Positions 7,097 through 12,691 of a stretch of DNA of 12,691 bases are shown here, one piece after another. Origin of the DNA: JBCBTJ01 sp964597685 (GTDB lineage: Bacteria; Pseudomonadota; Alphaproteobacteria; Caulobacterales; Hyphomonadaceae); NCBI GenBank assembly GCA_964597685.1, contig CAZQZC010000073.1, forward strand, positions 1-12,691. Direction: 5' to 3'. Position numbers and translations under genes: made by a program. Within the stretch, counting starts at the first letter, position 1, and every line of letters starts with the position of its first letter. The notes under the pieces were generated by a model. It made no database searches. It had not been told where the DNA came from and saw only the letters and a list, made by a program, of their open reading frames with translations.

Positions 7097-8688
7097 TCCG
7101 CAGGCGCGAAGCTATTAGGGTCCGCCATGGCCCACTCGGTCGCCAGGTGGGTCGATTCCGGCTCCGCCAGCAAGACACCCGGCTCCAGAAGTTTGAAGGC
7201 GTTCTGTCCGGGCGCCGCGACGTCGCGGGAGGTCTGCTGAAGCATGAGATGCCGAGGCGTCAGTTCAGACGGATGACAACAGCCCGCCGCGCCGACCACC
7301 TCCATGAGCGCGTGCACAGTGTTCTTGTGAAACTGGTGGACGCGATCTGCCTTGTCCGGAACGACAAGGCCGCGTTGGCGGCCCCGGTCCGTCGTCGCAA
7401 TGCCTGTGGGGCATGTGTTTTCATGGCAATGCAGCGATTGGATACAGCCCAGCGCGAACATGAAACCGCGCGCGGTGTTCACCCAGTCCGCGCCGAGCGC
7501 CATGGACGCCGCCAATGCGTAGGCCGAAATTTGTTTGCCCGACGCCGCGAGCTTGACCTCCGACTTCAACTCCGCGCCGATGAGCGCGTTGCGCATGAAG
7601 ATGAGCCCCTGTCGCAGCGGCATGCCGACATGGTCGAGGAATTCCGCCGGCGCGGCGCCAGTGCCGCCTTCCGATCCGTCGACGACGACGAAATCAGGCT
7701 TGATCCCGGTCCGCAGCATCGCCTTGACGAGAGCGAAGACCTCCCAGCGATTGCCGATGCAGAGCTTTATCCCCACGGGCTTGCCGCCGGACAGGCCGCG
7801 AAGTTGGGCGATGAATTCCATCATCTCGAGCGGTGTCGAAAACGCGGAATGATAGGGCGGAGAGATACACGTTTCGCCGACTTCGACACCGCGCGCCTCG
7901 GCGATTTCCGGTGTGACCTTTGAGCCCGGCAACACCCCGCCATGGCCCGGCTTTGCGCCTTGGCTCAACTTGATCTCGATCATCTTCACCTGATCGAGTT
8001 TCGCCGTCTCCTCAAAGCGCACGGGATCGAAGCCGCCATCCTGGTTGCGGCAACCGAAATAGCCGGAGCCAAGCTCCCAAACGAGGTCGCCGCCGCCATC
8101 CTTGTGGTAGCGCGACACGCCGCCCTCGCCAGTGTCGTGGTAGAAGCCGCCCTTCGCGGCCCCGCGGCTTAGCGCCTCGACCGCCCTTGCGCCCAACGAG
8201 CCGAAGCTCATGGCGGAGATGTTGAAGACGCTCGCAGAATAGGGCTGCGTTGTCTCAGACCCGCCCACAACAATTCGCGGGTCCTGTGTGGCGGGAACGC
8301 GCGCCGCCATGGAATGGGAGATCCATTCGTACGGCGGCAGCCCGATCTCCAGATGGCTGCCAAACGGCTCGACCGACGACACGTCCTTCGCGCGGCGATA
8401 AGCCATGCTGCGCTCTTCGTGATTGAAGGGGCGCCCCTCGATCTCGCTCTCGACGAAATAGGAGCGAAAGAATGGCCTGAGTTCTTCCCCAATCCAGCGG
8501 AGCCGAGCGAGCAATGGGAAGTTACGCCAGAGCGAGTGCCGCGTCTGGACGAGGTCATAGAGGCCAACAAGGCTGAGCGCGCCGAACAAGCCGGCGAGGA
8601 TCCAAAGCCACCAGACGCCGAGCGTGGCGCCCCGCGCTGCAATCAGCGTCAACCCGACGACCGCCAGAAACGGGAGAAAGCGCGTCAT
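7093..8688 (-). CDS. Membrane-anchored FMN-binding glutamate synthase-like protein
   Basis: This 531-residue protein is related to the FMN/synthase domain of GltB but has no glutamine amidotransferase domain. It resembles archaeal-type single-domain proteins and B. subtilis YerD. Residues about 4-18 and 22-46 are hydrophobic and predict two membrane segments, so the catalytic domain is tethered to the inner membrane. Synthase features are intact: ISAMSFGSLG (157-166), HDTGEGGVSRYH (184-195), KLSQGAKPGHGGVLPG (240-255) and VVDGSEGGTGAAP (335-347). The 3Fe-4S cysteines C415, C421 and C426 have the C-x5-C-x4-C spacing of GltB. The real reaction of this subfamily is not established; ammonia-dependent glutamate synthesis is one guess. 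The gene starts 10 nt after the MAPEG stop, with a GAGG site about 8-10 nt upstream that overlaps that stop, and ends in an ATGA overlap with the DUF4105 gene. Confidence 0.93.
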   Translation of the reverse strand: MTRFLPFLAVVGLTLIAARGATLGVWWLWILAGLFGALSLVGLYDLVQTRHSLWRNFPLLARLRWIGEELRPFFRSYFVESEIEGRPFNHEERSMAYRRAKDVSSVEPFGSHLEIGLPPYEWISHSMAARVPATQDPRIVVGGSETTQPYSASVFNISAMSFGSLGARAVEALSRGAAKGGFYHDTGEGGVSRYHKDGGGDLVWELGSGYFGCRNQDGGFDPVRFEETAKLDQVKMIEIKLSQGAKPGHGGVLPGSKVTPEIAEARGVEVGETCISPPYHSAFSTPLEMMEFIAQLRGLSGGKPVGIKLCIGNRWEVFALVKAMLRTGIKPDFVVVDGSEGGTGAAPAEFLDHVGMPLRQGLIFMRNALIGAELKSEVKLAASGKQISAYALAASMALGADWVNTARGFMFALGCIQSLHCHENTCPTGIATTDRGRQRGLVVPDKADRVHQFHKNTVHALMEVVGAAGCCHPSELTPRHLMLQQTSRDVAAPGQNAFKLLEPGVLLAEPESTHLATEWAMADPNSFAPAE

Positions 8689-8698
8689 GACTGCCGCC

Positions 8699-9109
8699 TC
8701 AAATGTGTCCGAACAACCGCAGCAGCCAATAGACCATCACGCCCAATTGGACGCCGAAAAAGCCGAACCGGATCAGGACGGCCGCATTCGCCGTCGATGC
8801 GATGTGGGTCAGAGATTGCAGTAGCCGCGCGCCCAAAAAGACGTAGGCGAGACCGTCTGTTATCGCCGTTTGCTCCGTCGCGATTGCGTAGAGCAAGACG
8901 AGTCCGGCGGCGGGGAGGAATTCATAGCAATTGGCGTGCGCGCGGGTGAGGCGTTTGCCGAAGCCGTCGATGTCTTCGCCGGATGCAGAGAAAGAATTGG
9001 CTTCACGCGCCCCGCCGAGCACGACGGCGCTGCGGAACACGCCGAGACTCATAACGAGCAGCAGCGTCCAAGACACAAGCGCGAGCAACACCGCCGCGGT
9101 AACAGACAT
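8699..9109 (-). CDS. MAPEG family membrane protein
   Basis: This 136-residue protein belongs to MAPEG (membrane-associated proteins in eicosanoid and glutathione metabolism). Four hydrophobic segments fit the four-helix fold: about 3-22, 62-80, 83-100 and 108-132. Conserved pieces are RAHANCYEFLPAAGLVLL (56-73) and GARLLQSLTHI (93-103). Eukaryotic members use glutathione, but small bacterial members of this subgroup mostly have unknown activity, so a glutathione transferase role is only possible. An AGGGAA ribosome-binding site lies close upstream of the ATG. It is the first gene of a tight cluster with the FMN-GOGAT-like and DUF4105 genes, 74 nt downstream of the M13 peptidase gene. Those 74 bases contain a short inverted repeat (CTGCA-N5-TGCAG at 9159-9173) but no clear terminator. 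Confidence 0.9.
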   Translation of the reverse strand: MSVTAAVLLALVSWTLLLVMSLGVFRSAVVLGGAREANSFSASGEDIDGFGKRLTRAHANCYEFLPAAGLVLLYAIATEQTAITDGLAYVFLGARLLQSLTHIASTANAAVLIRFGFFGVQLGVMVYWLLRLFGHI

Positions 9110-9183
9110 CAGATTTCCCTACCAGACTTGGAAGGGACCTTAGCCGCTTCGCCAGCCGCTGCAATCGCTGCAGGATAGATTGG

Positions 9184-11268
9184 TCACCAGATTCGCACGC
9201 GCTCTTCAGGCGGCAGGTACATCGCATCCCCAGGCTGAACATCGAACGCCTCGTACCATTCGTCGATGTTGCGAACCATCCCGTTGACGCGCAGTCGCAT
9301 GGGGCTGTGCGGCGCCGACAAGAGGCGTTGGCGCAAGCTCTCCTCGGTGCGCTTGTAGCGGCGCGCCTGCGCCCGGCCGAGGAAGACCCGCTGCTCGCCG
9401 GTGAAGCCGTCAAGGAGGGGCGATTCCGCCCCGTCCAAGTGAAGTTTGTAGGCATGGTATGCGACAAGCACGCCGGCCAAGTCGCCGATATTTTCGCCCA
9501 GCGTCTGGCGGCCGTTCACGTTGAGGCCGGGTAGGGGTTCGTACTCGCTGAACTGCGCGGCCAATTGGTCGCCGAGCGTATCGAAGGCGGCCCGGTCTTC
9601 GTCTGTCCACCAGCTCTGTAAGAATCCGTTCGCATCGTATTTCGAACCCTGATCGTCGAAGCCATGGCCGATCTCATGGCCGATGATCGAGCCGATCGCG
9701 CCATAATTGATGGCCGGGTCGGCCGCCGGGTCGAACAGCGGGGATTGGATATAGCCGGCCGGGATGAAGGCCTCGTTCCGGTTCGGGCTGTAGAAGGCGT
9801 TGACCGTTTGCGGCGCCGAGAACCATTCCCGCTTGTCGACCTTGGTCCCCAGGCGCGCGGCTTGTTCGGCCGCCTGCCATTCGCGGTGACGCTTGATGTT
9901 GCCGAACAGATCGTCGGCTGAGACCTCAAGCGCGCTGTAATCAGTCCATTTTTCCGGATACGCGATTTTCGCCGTCATCGCGGCGAGCTTCTCCTGGGCG
10001 CGGACCTTCGTCGCGTCGGTCATCCAGTCGAGATTTGCGATGCGGTTGGAGAGCGCGGTGCGGATGTCCTCAAACATCGCGGTCATCAAAACTTTTGATT
10101 CTTCAGGGAAGTAGCGGTCGATATATTCCTTGCCGACGGCCTGGTCGAGGCGGGAATTGACCAGGTTGATTCCACGCTTGTCGCGCGGGCGCTGCTCCGT
10201 CTGGCCGCGCAGGGTGCGGCCGAAAAAGTCGAAATTCGCTTCCGCCGTCGCTTCGTCCAGCCAGGCGGCGTTGGACGAGACGTGATGAAAGAGGAGATAG
10301 TCGCGCCAGATCTCCACATCCGTTTCGGCGAAGAGTTCCGCGAGCGCTGGAAACGCGTCCTTTTCTCGGATGACGATATCGCCTTGGATCGGCAGACCCC
10401 GTGTTTCCAGCGCGCTTGTCCAGGGAAATTCCGGCGCGAATTCAATGAGTTCATCCACCGTCATCTTGTTGTAGGTGCGGTCGGCGTTGCGTCGTTCTGC
10501 GCGTTCCCAATGAAGCTCCGCAATCGCCGTCTCAAGTGCGAACACGGCGCTGGCCCGGGCTTCGGTGTCGTCTTCCCCGATCAGGTCCAGAATTCGCGCC
10601 ATATGGGCCTTGTAGGCGTCGCGGGTGGCCGCCAAACGCTCTGAATCACTGAGATAATATGACCGATCGGGCAGGCCGAGGCCGGAATGGGTCGCGCCCA
10701 TGACGTAGTTTTCCGGATCCTTCGAATCGATCGTCACGTATAGCGCGACGGGCCCCGTGAGGCCGAGCGCTGGATCGGCCATGGCGCGAGCGATGTCAGT
10801 TTGGCTCTCCAGTGCGCGTAGGCGCGCAAGATCGTCCTGGATCGGGTCGAGTCCGCGCGCTTCGACCCGCTCTACGTCCATGAAACTCTTATACAAATCC
10901 CGAATCTTCCGGCCTTCGCCGCCCGCTGGCGGCTCCGAGGCGGAGAGGTCTGCGATGATCTCCGCGATACGGTCGTCATTCCGGTCGCGCATGGTTATGG
11001 AGAACCCCGTGCCGGTGCGGTCCGACGGGATCTCAGTGGCCGCCAGCCAGCCGCCATTGGCGAATTCGAAGAAATCGTCGCCCGGATTCACAGCACGGTC
11101 GAAGGCGTCGAGGGGGTATCCCCAAGGCTCGATGACGGGTGTCGCAGCGACGTCCGAAAGCGCCGCATCGGTGTCGACTTTCGGCGCATCCGCGTTGGAT
11201 CCGCCGCATGCGGCCAGAAGCGGTGCTGCGGCGGTCGCGGCGAGAAGGGTTTTCAGGCGATGGTCCAT
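9184..11268 (-). CDS. M13 family zinc metallopeptidase, predicted lipoprotein (neprilysin/PepO-like)
   Basis: This 694-residue M13 endopeptidase probably cleaves peptides in the periplasm. The start chosen (ATG at 11268) gives a lipoprotein signal with lipobox LAAC (18-21) and Cys21 as the lipidated residue, and has GGGAG about 7 nt upstream. An in-frame ATG 14 codons earlier (11310) would put polar residues before the signal and is less likely. Catalytic features are complete. The zinc motif HEIGH is at 531-535 in IIGHEIGHGFDDQG, the third ligand is Glu592 in ENIGD (592-596), and the substrate-binding NAFY is at 490-493. The C-terminus has the usual SAPHSPMRLRVNG and ends MYLPPEERVRIW. Length is normal for the family. 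It lies 57 nt downstream of the P450 gene and may share its transcript. The residue after lipid-Cys is Gly, not Asp, so transport to the outer membrane by Lol is expected if the E. coli rule applies. Confidence 0.96.
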   Translation of the reverse strand: MDHRLKTLLAATAAAPLLAACGGSNADAPKVDTDAALSDVAATPVIEPWGYPLDAFDRAVNPGDDFFEFANGGWLAATEIPSDRTGTGFSITMRDRNDDRIAEIIADLSASEPPAGGEGRKIRDLYKSFMDVERVEARGLDPIQDDLARLRALESQTDIARAMADPALGLTGPVALYVTIDSKDPENYVMGATHSGLGLPDRSYYLSDSERLAATRDAYKAHMARILDLIGEDDTEARASAVFALETAIAELHWERAERRNADRTYNKMTVDELIEFAPEFPWTSALETRGLPIQGDIVIREKDAFPALAELFAETDVEIWRDYLLFHHVSSNAAWLDEATAEANFDFFGRTLRGQTEQRPRDKRGINLVNSRLDQAVGKEYIDRYFPEESKVLMTAMFEDIRTALSNRIANLDWMTDATKVRAQEKLAAMTAKIAYPEKWTDYSALEVSADDLFGNIKRHREWQAAEQAARLGTKVDKREWFSAPQTVNAFYSPNRNEAFIPAGYIQSPLFDPAADPAINYGAIGSIIGHEIGHGFDDQGSKYDANGFLQSWWTDEDRAAFDTLGDQLAAQFSEYEPLPGLNVNGRQTLGENIGDLAGVLVAYHAYKLHLDGAESPLLDGFTGEQRVFLGRAQARRYKRTEESLRQRLLSAPHSPMRLRVNGMVRNIDEWYEAFDVQPGDAMYLPPEERVRIW

Positions 11269-11275
11269 GGGTTCG

Positions 11276-11280
11276 CTCCC
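11276..11280 (-). promoter_or_regulatory. Ribosome-binding site setting the M13 peptidase start
   Basis: GGGAG on the minus strand lies 7 nt before the ATG at 11268, directly ahead of the lipoprotein signal peptide. It favours this start over the in-frame ATG 42 bases further upstream at 11310. Confidence 0.65.
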
Positions 11281-11325
11281 CGGCGTGTCAGTTTCGCGAC
11301 AATGCCGCACGGCGGCGACCCGAGG

Positions 11326-12549
11326 TCAAGCTGCGACGGCGACCCGTTCGAGAGCAAGCGGCAGCGCGGCGAGCCCCCGCGCCCCAAGCCTGGGCGCCCA
11401 GCGTAAGTCGTCGACGCCCACGGCGAGCGGCAAATCGGGCCAGCGTGCGAACACGCGCTCCAGCCCGATCTGAGCCTCGGCGCGGGCGAGCGAGAGGCCG
11501 AGGCACAGATGCATGCCCCCGCCGAAGCCGAGATGGCGGATGGTCGCGCGATCGGGGTCGAAGACGTGCGGATGGTCGAACCGGTCTGGATCGACATTGG
11601 CCGATGCGATCAGGGCGGCGAAGCGTTGGCCCCGTTTTATCTCCACCCCGTGGAAATCCATGTCGCGGCGCGCGTAACGCGGTTTCGTCATTTGCACCGG
11701 GGAATTGTAGCGCAGGCTCTCTTCGACGATGGCGGGCCAGAGCTCGGGAGCGGCTTTCGCCTGGTCCAGGCGATCTGGATGGCGCAGCAGCGTTTCCATC
11801 GTGACCGAGAGCAAATGGGTCGTCGTCTCATGACCCGCGATGAACAACATCAGGATCATTGCAACCAGTTCGTTTTCCGACAGCCGATCGCCCTCGGCTT
11901 CGGCCTGGACAAGCTCCGTGATCAGGCCGGGTTGAGGATCGTCGCGGCGCAGGGCGATCTGGTCGCGCAGATAATTCATGATCCGTTTCAACGCCGGCAC
12001 AACCCGAAAGACGCCCAGCGCCGAGCGCACGTTCGACGGGGTCTCCATCCATTGTATGAAGCGCGGCCGGTCGGCCTGCGGCAGCCCCAGAAGCTCGCAG
12101 ATGACAGCGAGCGGGAAGGTCCGGCAAAAGCCCGCCACCAGGTCCGGGCTCTCCGACGCCTCCACCTCGTCCAGCAGCTCGTCGGCGATCGCCGCAATGG
12201 CGGGGCGCAGCCGGTCGATGGCGTGGGCCTTAAGCGGCGCGTCGGCGAGCTGGCGCAGCCGGCGGTGGGCGGGGTCGTCATAGCTCAGCATGTTTTCCCC
12301 GAGCAGCCGGACCGTCCGCGGCAGCCAGGGGAGGCCGAATTGCGATTTCAGGCCCGCATTGCGCCCGTCCACGGCGAAATCGTCCTTGTGCTTCAGAAGG
12401 TCGAGTGCGGCGTCATACCGCGTGACCAGCCCGATCGAGCCGAGAAGCGGCATCTTCCAAGCGACAATCGGGCCCTGCTCCACGAGGCCCGCGAGGGTGG
12501 GAAACGGATCGCGCTTATAGGCTTGGCTGGCGAGATCGATCTTGACCAT
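11326..12549 (-). CDS. Cytochrome P450
   Basis: This 407-residue soluble bacterial P450 is a heme monooxygenase that oxidises a small organic substrate using electrons from a separate ferredoxin and reductase, neither of which is encoded here. The I-helix oxygen-activation motif is AGHETTTH (238-245), with H240-E241-T242 in the usual A/G-G-x-E/D-T-T layout. The ExxR motif is E277-S-L-R280. The heme loop FGGGMHLCLG (342-351) carries the axial ligand Cys349. The C-helix segment LSYDDPAHRRLRQL (88-101) is typical of this class. Length and lack of a signal fit CYP101/CYP107-like soluble enzymes, but I cannot name the CYP family or substrate. The start ATG has GGGAGG 10 nt upstream. It is probably the first gene of its transcript, followed after 57 nt by the M13 peptidase gene. 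Confidence 0.96.
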   Translation of the reverse strand: MVKIDLASQAYKRDPFPTLAGLVEQGPIVAWKMPLLGSIGLVTRYDAALDLLKHKDDFAVDGRNAGLKSQFGLPWLPRTVRLLGENMLSYDDPAHRRLRQLADAPLKAHAIDRLRPAIAAIADELLDEVEASESPDLVAGFCRTFPLAVICELLGLPQADRPRFIQWMETPSNVRSALGVFRVVPALKRIMNYLRDQIALRRDDPQPGLITELVQAEAEGDRLSENELVAMILMLFIAGHETTTHLLSVTMETLLRHPDRLDQAKAAPELWPAIVEESLRYNSPVQMTKPRYARRDMDFHGVEIKRGQRFAALIASANVDPDRFDHPHVFDPDRATIRHLGFGGGMHLCLGLSLARAEAQIGLERVFARWPDLPLAVGVDDLRWAPRLGARGLAALPLALERVAVAA

Positions 12550-12580
12550 GGACGAGGCGCCTCCCGGTGGCTTCGGCGGG

Positions 12581-12610
12581 ATAGTCGCCGCGGCGGGGGG
12601 GAAGGTTCAA
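12581..12610 (-). promoter_or_regulatory. Candidate sigma-70-type promoter of the P450 gene
   Basis: On the minus strand, TTGAAC (12605-12610) is a good -35 and GACTAT (12581-12586) a fair -10, with an 18-base spacer. This would place the transcript start near 12574 and give a leader of about 25 nt containing the GGGAGG ribosome-binding site (12560-12565). Found by eye only. The rest of 12550-12691 shows no gene that I can support. Confidence 0.4.
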
Positions 12611-12691
12611 TGGGGGGTGGGTTCGGGTATTGGCGCTTGGGAGACCGGGCGGCTGATGTTGGCCCTATACGGTCCTTCAGACCTCGCGTCA

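Noticed and set aside
7147..7923. Plus-strand open frame (258 codons) opposite the FMN-GOGAT-like gene
   Set aside because: It is an antisense shadow of a gene with intact cofactor motifs, has arginine- and histidine-rich composition, and has no recognisable domain.
9159..9173. Inverted repeat CTGCA-N5-TGCAG between the M13 and MAPEG genes as a terminator
   Set aside because: The stem is only 5 bp and no T-run follows on the minus strand, so it is too weak to call a terminator.
10757..11804. Plus-strand open frames (10757-11473 and 11139-11804) opposite the M13 and P450 genes
   Set aside because: They cross the boundary between two well-supported minus-strand genes, are low-complexity Arg/Ser/Ala-rich, and match nothing known.
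1..12691. Defence system, prophage, insertion sequence, CRISPR array or toxin-antitoxin pair
   Set aside because: I looked for repeats, terminal inverted repeats, transposase or integrase motifs, and small paired genes and found none. Composition is even apart from the gltD-uppP intergenic region.

Overview
The window is a GC-rich piece of bacterial chromosome in which nearly all bases are coding. The gene types (NADPH-type glutamate synthase, UppP, MAPEG, class-I-type bacterial P450, lipoprotein M13 peptidase) and codon use suggest an alphaproteobacterium, perhaps near Parvularculales, Maricaulales or Caulobacterales. That placement is an inference from gene style; no rRNA or other marker is present. 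I see no mobile element, CRISPR array, tRNA or rRNA. No reading frame shows a frameshift or internal stop.

Region 1 (positions 1-5070, minus strand) is a glutamate synthase operon read gltD, csaA-like, GFA-family gene, gltB. The gltB gene runs off the left edge and its last third is missing. The two GOGAT subunit genes are separated by two small unrelated genes packed with almost no spacing: 4 nt, then a stop codon inside a Shine-Dalgarno sequence, then a 4-nt ATGA overlap. This looks like one transcript with coupled translation.

Region 2 (5071-5299) is an AT-rich divergent intergenic region, the most AT-rich stretch of the window. It drives gltD to the left and uppP (undecaprenyl-diphosphate phosphatase) to the right. 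uppP (5300-6145) is the only plus-strand gene. It converges on the next block across 123 bases (6146-6268) that hold two stem-loops.

Region 3 (6269-9109, minus) is a three-gene cluster: a MAPEG membrane protein, a membrane-anchored single-domain FMN/3Fe-4S glutamate synthase-like protein, and a DUF4105 (Lnb-type periplasmic domain) protein. The last two are joined by another ATGA overlap. All three are predicted membrane proteins, and no defined pathway for them is known to me. This is the best candidate in the window for an undescribed functional unit.

Region 4 (9184-12549, minus) holds a lipoprotein M13 zinc metallopeptidase preceded 57 nt upstream by a cytochrome P450, with a plausible promoter in 12550-12691. 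The two may be co-transcribed, but no functional link is evident.

Overall this is mostly conserved housekeeping and metabolic material. The points of interest are operon architecture (a split gltBD, and the MAPEG/FMN-GOGAT/DUF4105 unit) rather than a recognisable defence, mobile or biosynthetic system.
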